Program-made: the position numbers and the translations under genes
NCBI GenBank assembly: GCA_903825035.1
Contig: CAIJYV010000003.1
Coordinates: 1 to 59,813, forward strand
Length of the DNA: 59,813 nucleotides
Origin: an uncultured Actinomycetes bacterium
Lineage (GTDB): Bacteria; Actinomycetota; Acidimicrobiia; Acidimicrobiales; RAAP-2
Direction: 5' to 3'
In this document: positions 1-8,117 of the stretch, one piece after another
How the letters are laid out: each line of letters begins with the position of its first letter
Position numbering within the stretch: the first letter of the stretch is position 1
Notes under the pieces: generated by a model
The model's input: only the letters and a program-made list of their open reading frames with translations
What the model was told of the DNA's origin: nothing
Databases searched by the model: none

Positions 1-1
1 C

Positions 2-1267
2 GTCGCTGTTGTTGCCACCTTCTTTAAGTACGTCGATGGACACCCCCTTCACCACGTGGGCTTGATCATCTTGGCTATGGCGATTGGCATTATCGTCGCC
101 GTACCTACCGCACGTCTCGTGCAGATGACCGCAATGCCACAACTCGTCGCCATTTTTAATGGTGTGGGTGGTGGTGCGGCGGCACTCGTTTCAATCACCG
201 AATTCATGCACATTCACGCGAGTAATCCCGCGACCTACGTCACCCTCGAGGTGCTCTTGGGCGTGCTGATCGGAACCGTGTCCTTCTCGGGTTCGGCGAT
301 TGCCTATGCGAAGCTCCAAGAACTCATGACCGGTCGACCAGTGACCTACCCAGGTCAGCAGGTATTAAACGGTCTCATGGGGCTAGCCGCACTTACCCTC
401 ATCGTGACGATGTTGATTACCGGTTCGATGGTTCTGCTGTGGGTGCTGCTGGCAGTTTCCTTCTTGTTGGGCATCGCCTTTGTATTGCCCATCGGGGGCG
501 CGGACGTTCCCGTTCTGATTTCGCTGCTGAACTCTTTCACGGGACTAGCGGTCGCCGCATCTGGTTTTACCCTGGGTTCGAACTTGCTCATTGTCGCCGG
601 TACTCTCGTTGGCGCATCGGGTATTTTGCTTACCCGCTTGATGTCCAAAGCCATGGGCCGCAGCCTTGCCAACGTCTTGTTCTCCGCCTTTGGATCCGCC
701 ACCACCGGTGGACCCGGAGCGGCGGGAGAGGAGCGCCCAGTGCGCTCGGCCTCACCGGAGGACGTGGCGGTGCTCTTGGGCTTGGCCACGAAGGTCGTCA
801 TTATTCCTGGTTACGGTCTGGCGGTGGCGCAAGCGCAACACGTTCTTCGTGAACTGGCCGAAGTCCTTGAAAGCAAGGGCATCGAAGTTGACTACGCCAT
901 CCACCCCGTGGCTGGACGTATGCCGGGCCACATGAACGTACTGCTGGCTGAAGCGAACGTTCCCTATGAGCAGCTAAAAGAAATGGACGAAGCCAATATT
1001 GAACTGCAGACCGCCGACGTGGCGATTGTGGTTGGTGCGAACGACACAGTCAACCCAGCGGCGAAGGATGACCCGAGTTCGCCTATCTACGGCATGCCAA
1101 TCATCAACGCCGACCTAGCGGAGAACGTCTTGTTCTTGAAGCGTTCAATGCGCCCCGGCTTTGCCGGAATCGAGAATGAACTTCTCTACAACCCCAAGAC
1201 CACTTTGGTATTCGGTGACGCCAAGGACACCCTCACCAAAATGGTGGCCGCCGTCAAGCAGAACTAA
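2..1267 (+). CDS. pntB: NAD(P) transhydrogenase subunit beta, 5' partial
   Basis: Membrane subunit of the proton-translocating transhydrogenase, which moves hydride between NADH and NADP+ using the proton gradient; domain III binds NADP(H). The frame is open from base 2, so the start lies outside the window; 421 residues are visible of a family length around 460-480. The first half is a run of membrane helices containing the family stretch GSAIAYAKLQELMTGRP. The C-terminal soluble domain has the NADP-binding signature VIIPGYGLAVAQAQ followed by GRMPGHMNVLLAEA and VVGANDTVNPAA. A pntA gene is expected just upstream. The stop overlaps that of the convergent aldo/keto reductase by 4 bp. Confidence 0.96.
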   Translation, partial: VAVVATFFKYVDGHPLHHVGLIILAMAIGIIVAVPTARLVQMTAMPQLVAIFNGVGGGAAALVSITEFMHIHASNPATYVTLEVLLGVLIGTVSFSGSAIAYAKLQELMTGRPVTYPGQQVLNGLMGLAALTLIVTMLITGSMVLLWVLLAVSFLLGIAFVLPIGGADVPVLISLLNSFTGLAVAASGFTLGSNLLIVAGTLVGASGILLTRLMSKAMGRSLANVLFSAFGSATTGGPGAAGEERPVRSASPEDVAVLLGLATKVVIIPGYGLAVAQAQHVLRELAEVLESKGIEVDYAIHPVAGRMPGHMNVLLAEANVPYEQLKEMDEANIELQTADVAIVVGANDTVNPAAKDDPSSPIYGMPIINADLAENVLFLKRSMRPGFAGIENELLYNPKTTLVFGDAKDTLTKMVAAVKQN

Positions 1268-2187
1268 GCCGTTAAGCGGTTTAGTTCTGCGACAACGTCA
1301 GGGCTAAGGAGCGTGGCTGCCGCGGCGTTAGCTTGAATCTGTTGGCGTGAAGAGGCGCCCGCGATCACCGAGGCAACTTCGTGGTGACTCAAGAGCCAAC
1401 TGAACGCAAGGGTGAGCAACGGAATGTCAATCTCGGTCGAGTAATTCAACAAAGAACTGACTTTGGAGCGAATCGCCTCGGAGTGCCAGTGCGCTTTGCG
1501 ATCATCGGACATTGAACCCAGTCGAATGTTTTCGGGCATTGGCGCGTTGGGGTCAATCTTTCCAGTGAGCCAGCCGTTCGCGAGTGGATAGTAGGGGAGA
1601 AAGCCGACGCCGACTTCGTCACACACGCCAAGTACTCCATCGTTCTCGGGGTCGCGCGCGAGCAATGAATATTGGTTCTGCACGGACACGAAGGACTTCT
1701 TCGAACCCGCAGCAATTTTGTACTGGCGCAGCTGTTCAACGTTGAGGTTCGAACAACCAATCTCCCTGACCTTGCCCTCGTCAATCAAATCATGCAGGGC
1801 TGCCATGGTGTCCTCGGCGGCGGTTACGCCATCGGGGAAGTGAAGTTGGTAGAGATCGATGTAGTCGGTGCCGAGGCGTGATAGGGACGCCTCACACGCG
1901 CGACGAACATAGTCGGGGGCCGACGAGAACTCGGTGTCGCCGGCGCCGCCCATACCGAACTTGGTTGCGATGACCGCGTCACTGCGACGGGCTCGTAGGG
2001 AATTGCCTAAGAGCACTTCAGATTGAGTGCCACCGTATATATCGGCGGTGTCGAAGAAATTCACACCAACGTCGAGGGCACCGTGCACGACATCGTCGGT
2101 GCCGGCTTGATCGAGGCGTGCGCCAAAGTTGTTGCAGCCCACGCCGACAACTGAGACCTGAAGTGAACCGAGTGAACGCTTTTCCAT
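1264..2187 (-). CDS. Aldo/keto reductase
   Basis: A 307-residue NADPH-dependent carbonyl reductase of the AKR superfamily, probably a cytosolic TIM barrel. The catalytic tetrad is recognisable: Asp and Tyr in FFDTADIYGGTQSE, Lys in AVIATKFG and His in DLYQLHFPD. The C-terminal cofactor-binding part includes SVIAGASSRQQIQANAAA. An AAAGGA Shine-Dalgarno sequence lies about 6 nt before the ATG, which supports this start. The gene is divergent from the ferredoxin gene and convergent with pntB. The substrate cannot be told from sequence. Confidence 0.92.
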   Translation of the reverse strand: MEKRSLGSLQVSVVGVGCNNFGARLDQAGTDDVVHGALDVGVNFFDTADIYGGTQSEVLLGNSLRARRSDAVIATKFGMGGAGDTEFSSAPDYVRRACEASLSRLGTDYIDLYQLHFPDGVTAAEDTMAALHDLIDEGKVREIGCSNLNVEQLRQYKIAAGSKKSFVSVQNQYSLLARDPENDGVLGVCDEVGVGFLPYYPLANGWLTGKIDPNAPMPENIRLGSMSDDRKAHWHSEAIRSKVSSLLNYSTEIDIPLLTLAFSWLLSHHEVASVIAGASSRQQIQANAAAATLLSPDVVAELNRLTA

Positions 2188-2275
2188 ATTTATCCTTTAA
2201 CTCTGCCAGCCTAGGCAAATCAACTTGGTCTTTGATAACGCATCAGAGAGGTACGATAGAAGAGAAGGAGTCACT

Positions 2276-2467
2276 ATGCGAGTAAAAGTTAACTACGACC
2301 TCTGCAGTTCTAATGCAGTCTGCATGGGCATTGCCCCTGAAGTCTTCGAAGTCCGCGACGATGGCTACCTCTATCTTCTTACCGAAACCCCTGGTCCCGA
2401 GTTGGCCGACAAGGTAAAACTCGCCGTCCAGGCTTGCCCCAATGGGGCAATCTCGGTTGAGGAGTAG
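2276..2467 (+). CDS. Ferredoxin, single 3Fe-4S type
   Basis: A 63-residue ferredoxin of the small actinobacterial type that often feeds cytochrome P450s or other oxidoreductases. Cys10 and Cys16 (CSSNAVC) plus Cys54 followed by Pro give three cluster ligands with no fourth cysteine, the 3Fe-4S pattern. APEVFEVRDDGYLYLL is the usual middle segment. The frame is open further upstream, but ATG 2276 has GGAG 6-7 nt before it and starts at the family N-terminus. A TACGAT box at 2252-2257 could be the -10. The stop lies 3 nt before gltX, whose ribosome site overlaps the end of this gene; co-transcription is likely. No P450 gene is visible nearby. Confidence 0.92.
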   Translation: MRVKVNYDLCSSNAVCMGIAPEVFEVRDDGYLYLLTETPGPELADKVKLAVQACPNGAISVEE

Positions 2468-2470
2468 CTA

Positions 2471-3919
2471 GTGAGCGGACCTCGCGTCCGATTTGCTCCT
2501 TCGCCAACTGGCTTCTTTCACGTTGGCTCGGCTCGATCGGCATTATTTAACTGGTTCATTGCCCGGCAAAGCCCGGAGGGGTTCTTCATCCTCCGAATTG
2601 AAGATACCGATGCGGAGCGCAACCGTGAAGAGTGGGTCGATGGAATTGTCTCGGCCATGTCGTGGCTGGGTTTGACCCTCGACGCTGGTCCCTTTCGCCA
2701 GAGCGACAATGCCGGCGCGCACCAAGCGGGCGTAGAGGCCCTTATCGCCTCGGGTGACCTGTATTACTGCGACTGCACCGGCGACTTGGTGGCAGCGCGA
2801 AAGGGCGACAACAAGACTCCGGGGTATGACGGCTTCTGCCGTGACCGAGGACTGGGTAAAGGCCCAACCACGGCGCTGCGTTTTCGCACGCCGGACTCTG
2901 GGACAATCGTGGTTCACGACCTCATCCGAGGAGAGGTTGAGTTTGCCCACACGGTGATTGATGACTTCGTCGTCGCCAAGTCTTCTGGCGCTGTTTTGTA
3001 TGCACTCGCCAACGTAGTTGACGACCGAAATGATCGAATCACTCACGTCATTCGCGGAGAAGAGCACCTACCAAACGCTCCCAAACAAATGATGCTATGG
3101 TCAGCGCTAAATGCAGCGCTGGGTGAAGAGGTTGCGTTGCCGACCTACGCTCACTTGCCCCTACTGGTTAACAAAGAGCGCAAGAAGCTCTCGAAGCGTA
3201 AGGACCCCGTAGCCACTGAGTCCTACCGAGACCAAGGTTATCTACCTGAAGCTTTCGTAAACTACCTCGCACTTTTGGGCTGGAGTCCGCGTGGTGATGA
3301 GGAAATTGTCCCGCTCTCTCAGATGATTGAACAGTTCCGACTGGAGGACGTTTCGCACTCCCCAGCTTTTTTTGATGTGGCCAAGCTATCTCACATGAAC
3401 GGGGAGTACGTTCGCGCACTCTCTCCCGAGGCCTTTATTGAGCGCTCCGCCCCTTGGATCACCCCTTGGGCGACCGATTGGAAACCTACCGATCGCGAAG
3501 TACCGTGGAGTGAAGCAGAGTTCAACGCCGAACTTTTCGCGCGAGTGGCCCCGTTAGTGCAAGAGAGAATTTCCCTGCTCGGTGATATTCCAGCCATGGT
3601 TTCATTCTTCTTCTTGCCGGCCGTCCCCTACAACGACGCAGACTTTGACAAGGCCATTCGCAATGACGCCAAGGGCCGCGAAATGCTCGCCCACGCGATT
3701 GAATACTTTGCCTCTGTCAACTGGGCTTCAGCCGATCTCCACGAGGCCACCGTCAAGGTTGGTGAAGGGCTCGAGCTCAACTTGCGTAAGGCCCAGGCGC
3801 CAATTCGGTGTGCGGTGACCGGATCTTTGGTTGGGCCACCATTGTTTGAGTCGCTCGAACTGCTTGGACGCGAAGAGGTACTGAGGCGCTTGCGGGGAGC
3901 GCTCGAGAGGTCTGCATGA
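2471..3919 (+). CDS. gltX: Glutamyl-tRNA synthetase
   Basis: Class I synthetase that activates glutamate and charges tRNA-Glu. The 482-residue length is normal. The HIGH-box equivalent is HVGS at residues 17-20 within SPTGFFHVGSARSALFNW, and the KMSKS-loop equivalent is KLSKR around residue 240. The start is GTG 2471, with GAGGAG provided by the end of the ferredoxin gene. The downstream YdcF gene overlaps by ATGA. Genes for tRNA-Gln and tRNA-Glu lie about 680 bp downstream in the same direction. In lineages lacking GlnRS this enzyme also misacylates tRNA-Gln for GatCAB; no glnS or gat gene is in the window, so that remains open. Confidence 0.97.
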   Translation: MSGPRVRFAPSPTGFFHVGSARSALFNWFIARQSPEGFFILRIEDTDAERNREEWVDGIVSAMSWLGLTLDAGPFRQSDNAGAHQAGVEALIASGDLYYCDCTGDLVAARKGDNKTPGYDGFCRDRGLGKGPTTALRFRTPDSGTIVVHDLIRGEVEFAHTVIDDFVVAKSSGAVLYALANVVDDRNDRITHVIRGEEHLPNAPKQMMLWSALNAALGEEVALPTYAHLPLLVNKERKKLSKRKDPVATESYRDQGYLPEAFVNYLALLGWSPRGDEEIVPLSQMIEQFRLEDVSHSPAFFDVAKLSHMNGEYVRALSPEAFIERSAPWITPWATDWKPTDREVPWSEAEFNAELFARVAPLVQERISLLGDIPAMVSFFFLPAVPYNDADFDKAIRNDAKGREMLAHAIEYFASVNWASADLHEATVKVGEGLELNLRKAQAPIRCAVTGSLVGPPLFESLELLGREEVLRRLRGALERSA

Positions 3920-4566
3920 TTTTTGGACCATTCAAATTGGTCTTGAAGATCATCAGTTCGTTCTTTTCGCTCGTTCTCTTCTATTACGGCTTCACCATTT
4001 TCCAAATCTGGAGCACCAGCCATGATCACGCCACCGCTAACGCGCAAGCAATTTTGGTGTTTGGAACTGCGGAAATGAACGGTACGCCATCACCAGCGTT
4101 GGCCGCTCGACTTGATCAAGCGGCCGCTCTCTATAAAGCTCAGCGCGCACCATGGGTCGTGGTCACCGGCGGCAACCGTCCTGGCGACCTGTACACCGAA
4201 TCTGGCGTCTCCAAGGTCTATCTCGAACAACGCGGAGTTCCAGCCAATCGAATTCTCCAGGGATTTGGCGATGACACGTGGCAGAACGTAACGACATCAC
4301 TGGGGACTTTGAGGAGTCACCATATTCACACCGTTCTCACCGTCACCGATCCGTTCCACGAGTATCGGGCCATGGCCATTTCATCGTCTAACGGGCTCTC
4401 TCCGCAACCTTCGCCCGTTCCAAGTTCGCCCACTATCAAGGGCGGATTGTGGGGCTACTACTTAAAAGAGGGGCTTGACGTCAGTGTGGGGAGAGTCGTT
4501 GGTTACGGAACCCTAAGTTCGTGGACTACGGGCGTTGCCAAGGTTTATCCGGCGGTTGGCGGATAA
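3916..4566 (+). CDS. YdcF-like (DUF218) membrane-anchored protein
   Basis: A 216-residue protein with one N-terminal membrane helix (about residues 8-28) and an extracytoplasmic DUF218 domain. Family marks are AILVFGTAEM, an ALAARLDQAAALY helix, VVTGG, TESGVSKVYLEQRGVP and the TWQNVTTSLG region that precedes the conserved THR/TDPFH-type segment. Relatives include YdcF/SanA, linked to envelope integrity or vancomycin sensitivity; the reaction is not established. It is translationally coupled to gltX through ATGA. Function here is unknown. Confidence 0.85.
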   Translation: MIFGPFKLVLKIISSFFSLVLFYYGFTIFQIWSTSHDHATANAQAILVFGTAEMNGTPSPALAARLDQAAALYKAQRAPWVVVTGGNRPGDLYTESGVSKVYLEQRGVPANRILQGFGDDTWQNVTTSLGTLRSHHIHTVLTVTDPFHEYRAMAISSSNGLSPQPSPVPSSPTIKGGLWGYYLKEGLDVSVGRVVGYGTLSSWTTGVAKVYPAVGG

Positions 4567-4597
4567 AGAGGCTTTGCCGGTAAGATGGTCCAGCCCT

Positions 4598-4669
4598 TCG
4601 GGGGTGGTGTAATTGGCAACACAAGTGGTTCTGGTCCATTTATTCAGGGTTCGAGTCCTTGCCCCCGAG
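4598..4669 (+). tRNA. tRNA-Gln (anticodon CTG)
   Basis: A full cloverleaf can be folded by eye: acceptor TCGGGGG/CCCCCGA, D-arm GTG-loop-CAC, anticodon stem AGTGG/CCATT with loop TTCTGGT (anticodon CTG at 4631-4633), 4-nt variable loop, T-arm CAGGG-TTCGAGT-CCTTG and discriminator G at 4669. CCA is not encoded (CGA follows). It resembles bacterial tRNA-Gln, including the GGTGTAATTGGCAACAC D-arm region. Confidence 0.96.
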
Positions 4670-4693
4670 CGAAGAAGTACGCAGTAAAAATGA

Positions 4694-4769
4694 GGTCCCA
4701 TCGTCTAGCGGCCTAGGACACCACCCTCTCAAGGTGGGTACACGGGTTCAAATCCCGTTGGGACTGCCA
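4694..4769 (+). tRNA. tRNA-Glu (anticodon CTC)
   Basis: Cloverleaf with acceptor GGTCCCA/TGGGACT (G1-U72 wobble), anticodon stem CCACC/GGTGG, loop CTCTCAA (anticodon CTC at 4728-4730), T-arm ACGGG-TTCAAAT-CCCGT, discriminator G at 4766 and an encoded CCA at 4767-4769. It sits 24 nt after tRNA-Gln, probably in one transcript. Confidence 0.96.
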
Positions 4770-4871
4770 CCTCGCCAACACTTTATTGAAGAGAGGCGTA
4801 TTCTCTGTGGCGAGTGATTGTTCTTGGGTTCATGCAAAACCCATCAGGGGATTGCCCAGGTACTCGAAGAG

Positions 4872-5270
4872 TTATTTCGGAAAGAAAAACTCAATAGCGA
4901 TGTCGTCTGGTGTGCGAGCGGTAACGGTCACCGCGTAGGGCACATCTTCGACTGGGCCATGGACGTAACCGAGGCCATCGAGCCTCGTGGCCCACTCGCG
5001 AACTTCCTCAGGGGTCTTACACTCAAACCCGAGGTGATCTAGGCCTGGTTGCATGGGATTAAATTTGCTCGTCCGGTCAGCGGCGTTGTGGGACATAACG
5101 GCAATTCGCAAGTCATCGAGATTTGGCCATGTCATTCGAGTTCGAGAAAAGTCGTCAAATTCACGCTCGACGAGGTCGGCTGGTCCAAAGACATTTTGAA
5201 ACCACTCGGTGTTTGCTTTCACGTCGTTAACCGTCAGGGTGATGTGGTGGATTGGGTAAGTTTTGCTCAC
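4872..5270 (-). CDS. VOC-family (glyoxalase/dioxygenase-fold) protein
   Basis: A 132-residue single-domain vicinal-oxygen-chelate protein. The paired beta-alpha-beta-beta modules show as HHITLTVNDVKANTEWFQNVFG at the N-terminus (metal-ligand His) and GLDHLGFECKTPEEV in the middle, ending in DIAIEFFF (ligand Glu). The start is GTG 5270 (AAGG about 9 nt upstream). Substrate unknown; the fold covers lyases, dioxygenases and resistance proteins. It faces the tRNA pair, and the roughly 100-nt gap between them has an inverted repeat but no T-run. Confidence 0.85.
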   Translation of the reverse strand: MSKTYPIHHITLTVNDVKANTEWFQNVFGPADLVEREFDDFSRTRMTWPNLDDLRIAVMSHNAADRTSKFNPMQPGLDHLGFECKTPEEVREWATRLDGLGYVHGPVEDVPYAVTVTARTPDDIAIEFFFPK

Positions 5271-5419
5271 CGAATTACCTTACCGTTCAGATGGAGGAGC
5301 ATCCTGTCTGTGGGTCGAATTCTGCTTGGGGTCCGATTCTGTTGCTAAGGATCGGTTTACTCTTCGAAAGATGTCAAACGGCATCCCTTGGAGAATGCGG
5401 AGTAGCCGATTCTTTTCCC

Positions 5420-5431
5420 TAGAATGAAACC
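5420..5431 (+). promoter_or_regulatory. Leaderless promoter -10 box before the rhodanese-MBL gene
   Basis: TAGAAT at 5420-5425 is followed by exactly 6 nt and then the ATG at 5432. That spacing puts the transcription start at the A of ATG, the actinobacterial leaderless arrangement. No Shine-Dalgarno sequence is present. No clear -35 is seen. Confidence 0.6.
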
Positions 5432-6535
5432 ATGACTATTTCGGCCTCATTTTCACCCCTGTCGACTGAACATCTCGTCCCACTCCTCGAGAGCATGGAG
5501 TCAATCTTTTTGCTCGACGTGCGTGAACCCGATGAATGGGATGACTGGCGAATTCAAGGTGCGGTAAATATTCCTTTAGGGCAATTAGAAGGACGCCTGG
5601 GCGAAGTCGATACGGACCGACGAATCATTGTGATTTGTGCACGAGGAATGCGTGCGACGAGCGGAGCAGAAATTCTCAAGGCAAACGGAATCTCCTCAGA
5701 GGTTCTCGATGGCGGCATGGGAGCGTGGGCCTCGACCTACGACTACGTAATCCAGACCTTTGGCGACGCGACGGTAATTCAGCTTCGACGCCGTGGCAAG
5801 GGTTGCCTGTCATATGTAGTTGGTTCGGGGTCAAAGTGTGTCGTCATCGACCCTTCAGTTGACATTGATCGTTATCGAAACTTGGCGGAACAGCACGGTT
5901 GGAAGATTGCCGACATTGTTGACACTCACCTTCACGCCGACCACATCAGTGGTGGGCGAGACCTCGCCGAGGTAACTGGTGCCACTTTGCGCCTCAGCCC
6001 CGATGACCCCTTTACCTACGCCTATGAACCGTTGGCGGATGGTTTGGCAATCGAAATGGCGGCGGGAGTGGACCTCACGGTCGCTGCGGTAAGTGCGCCG
6101 GGCCACACGCAGGGATCGACTGTCTATAAGCTCGGCGATTTTGCGGTGTTTACCGGAGACACGCTCTTCCTCGAAAGTGTTGGACGACCTGACCTCGCCG
6201 ATCAAGCGCGAGAGTTTGCGGAAAACCTGTACCAGAGCCTCCACGAGAAAATTCTTCCCCTGTCCGATGACATTGTGGTGTTTCCCGCTCACTTCGGTGC
6301 GTCAGTCGAAGTCCACGATGGTCAAATGGTGTCCAAGACTCTCGGCGAGCTTCGGAAGTCTCTAGCCCCACTCAGCTTTTCGAGAGATGAGTTCATTGAC
6401 TGGGCTATTAAAGCCGCTAAGGATCGTCCACCGAATTATCAGCAAATAGTTCGGATTAATGCTGGTCTTGAGCAGAACTCCGATGAGGCCATGGAAAGCG
6501 AGCTCGGACCGAATCGCTGCGCAATCGCTAGCTGA
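5432..6535 (+). CDS. Rhodanese domain fused to metallo-beta-lactamase fold (persulfide dioxygenase-like)
   Basis: A 367-residue two-domain sulfur enzyme. Residues about 10-110 are a rhodanese domain (DVREPDEWDDWRIQGAVNIP; catalytic Cys69 in CARGMRA). Residues about 120-310 are an MBL-fold domain with the metal motif THLHADH (His166, His168, Asp170, His171), then PGHTQGSTVY and FTGDTLF. ETHE1-like MBL enzymes oxidise glutathione or low-molecular-weight persulfides to sulfite, and rhodaneses shuttle the sulfane sulfur. The rhodanese-first order is the reverse of the CstB/PRF arrangement. In an actinobacterium the thiol would presumably be mycothiol. The stop overlaps the convergent S51-like gene by 8 bp. 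Confidence 0.9.
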   Translation: MTISASFSPLSTEHLVPLLESMESIFLLDVREPDEWDDWRIQGAVNIPLGQLEGRLGEVDTDRRIIVICARGMRATSGAEILKANGISSEVLDGGMGAWASTYDYVIQTFGDATVIQLRRRGKGCLSYVVGSGSKCVVIDPSVDIDRYRNLAEQHGWKIADIVDTHLHADHISGGRDLAEVTGATLRLSPDDPFTYAYEPLADGLAIEMAAGVDLTVAAVSAPGHTQGSTVYKLGDFAVFTGDTLFLESVGRPDLADQAREFAENLYQSLHEKILPLSDDIVVFPAHFGASVEVHDGQMVSKTLGELRKSLAPLSFSRDEFIDWAIKAAKDRPPNYQQIVRINAGLEQNSDEAMESELGPNRCAIAS

Positions 6536-7616
6536 GTTTTCTCCAAGAAGTGCCTTCGGCGCCATCTTGGATTTCAATACCAACTAAGAGCAATGCGTCT
6601 CTGAGCTCATCAGACAGTGACCAATCCTTTTCTAAACGCGCACGATTGCGGCGCTCAACGAGCGCGTCAATGAGAGGACTGGGTTCAATGTGGCTCTCGG
6701 AGCCTTGACTGGCGAGAGTGGCCAGACGAGCAATCGCCGCGAGACCAGTCGGGCCACCAATTTCGGCTTGATGGGCGAGCTCTTCAATGGAGTCGGGGTT
6801 GGCAGCCGGTGAAGTCGTAATTTGAGCGCGAACTCCAGTCCCGAGTTCGCTGAGCGGAATCACCTGACCTGCGACAAAGGCGAGATTAATTTCACCACTT
6901 ATCCAGTGAACCGAACCCTTGCCAATTACTTCCAGCGTCCCCGCTTCCAGATCAACTACCGCCGCCGTGTGCTCGTCAATTCCGAGAACCGAGTAGCCCT
7001 CGGGCAACTGGGCGATGAGTTCGTCGAGTCGACGGCGCCCTATGTAGCAGCAACTCGTATCGTAATTTCCACCTTCGGCATTGTCGAAGTGGGGGATGAC
7101 AGCGGCATTGAGCCCAGCAAGAGCGAGCAGGTCCATTCCGTCGAGCCAATATGGCGCGTCGCCAACTTTGTAGATTTCGTAAATCGGAGCGGTATAGCGA
7201 CCCAGGGTGAGCGCCGCGGCGGATGAAAAGCAGACAACACCGCCACGCTGAAGAACCTCGCGCAGGCTTTCGCCAAGATTAAGTGGGGCCCACTGGGCGA
7301 GGGCGTAGCTGGGACTACCTGGCCCGGCAAAGACGTAGTTAGAAGAATTAACCGCCTGTTTGAATTGCTCACGAGCCACTGGAGAACTTCCCAAGAAGGA
7401 CTGGAAGGAGACTGGCGTGATAGCGGTCGAGAGCGAGACGTCGAAGTATTGAGCGATTTTTTCAGTCATTTGGGGCACATTCTCCTGAAAGCCGTAAGGC
7501 GTATCAAGAGCAATGACCCTAGGTTCGGGCAAACGATTCAAAAGGTTGCGGTGAACCTTGGTCATGGATGGGCCTATTTCACCCGAGCCCATAAGTGCGA
7601 GAACCCCGAGTGACAT
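6528..7616 (-). CDS. Peptidase S51-like (cyanophycinase superfamily) protein with C-terminal CysRS-type helical tail
   Basis: A 362-residue protein with two parts. Residues 1 to about 260 resemble the S51/cyanophycinase class of class-I-glutamine-amidotransferase folds: LALMGSGE at the start, FAGPGSPSYALAQW, a nucleophile elbow VVCFSSAAALTLG and AVIPHFDNAEGGNYD. The last 50 residues (IDALVERRNRARLEKDW, then SLSDELRDALLLVGIEIQDG) match the C-terminal anticodon-binding helical segment of cysteinyl-tRNA synthetase; the genuine cysS of this window ends RLRDEARAAKNWAEADRLRD. The tail may bind RNA or a partner. It is not a synthetase, having no HIGH or KMSKS. Substrate unknown. Confidence 0.8.
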   Translation of the reverse strand: MSLGVLALMGSGEIGPSMTKVHRNLLNRLPEPRVIALDTPYGFQENVPQMTEKIAQYFDVSLSTAITPVSFQSFLGSSPVAREQFKQAVNSSNYVFAGPGSPSYALAQWAPLNLGESLREVLQRGGVVCFSSAAALTLGRYTAPIYEIYKVGDAPYWLDGMDLLALAGLNAAVIPHFDNAEGGNYDTSCCYIGRRRLDELIAQLPEGYSVLGIDEHTAAVVDLEAGTLEVIGKGSVHWISGEINLAFVAGQVIPLSELGTGVRAQITTSPAANPDSIEELAHQAEIGGPTGLAAIARLATLASQGSESHIEPSPLIDALVERRNRARLEKDWSLSDELRDALLLVGIEIQDGAEGTSWRKLS

Positions 7617-7679
7617 GGTTCAAGCGTATCGTGTCGCCCACGGTATGAATTCATTCGCTAGTTTTGGAGAGTGGCAAAT

Positions 7680-8117
7680 ATGATTATCGACATGCAGCGT
7701 AAAGCTCGAGGGAATGTAACCATCGGCATGGTCGTCTGGTCATTGCTCATGGCCGCAGACCTCTTCATGATTATCATCATGGGGCACAAGCTCGGCACGC
7801 AAAATGTTTTCGGTTTGATTGGAATCGGAATCTGCGTACTATTCGGATTCTTCCTCGGGTGGCAACGACGAAGTGCCGCGCTTTTTGCGGCGCCCATGGT
7901 CAGCTGGTTCTTCGGCTGGTTCCCAGTCCTCATAGCCTCAATGATTTATTGGGGCGTCATCAAGGGTTTCTTGCTTGGCATGTTGATTGACACCTTTGGA
8001 TGGTTCCTGGTTGCCTTCATGCAAATTCTGTTGCTCGGCGCGGGCGCAATTGTTGCGCGCCTCTTCCGAGGCGGCCAGAAGGCCGACTCGGTAATTATTA
8101 TCGACCCGAAGGGCTAA
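7680..8117 (+). CDS. Hypothetical four-helix membrane protein
   Basis: No family recognised. About 145 residues with four hydrophobic segments: around residues 13-35, 40-60, 70-92 and 98-122. A polar C-terminus ends RGGQKADSVIIIDPKG. A GTG at 7671 is in frame but only 1 nt from GGAG; ATG 7680, 10 nt from that GGAG, is the better start, and ATG 7692 is also possible. The gene ends in a 4-bp overlap with the convergent TetR gene, which might regulate it. Confidence 0.75.
   Translation: MIIDMQRKARGNVTIGMVVWSLLMAADLFMIIIMGHKLGTQNVFGLIGIGICVLFGFFLGWQRRSAALFAAPMVSWFFGWFPVLIASMIYWGVIKGFLLGMLIDTFGWFLVAFMQILLLGAGAIVARLFRGGQKADSVIIIDPKG

Noticed and set aside
4772-4814. Inverted repeat CTCGCCA...TGGCGAG after tRNA-Glu as a terminator
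   Set aside because: The loop is about 28 nt and there is no T-run, so it is weak evidence for termination.
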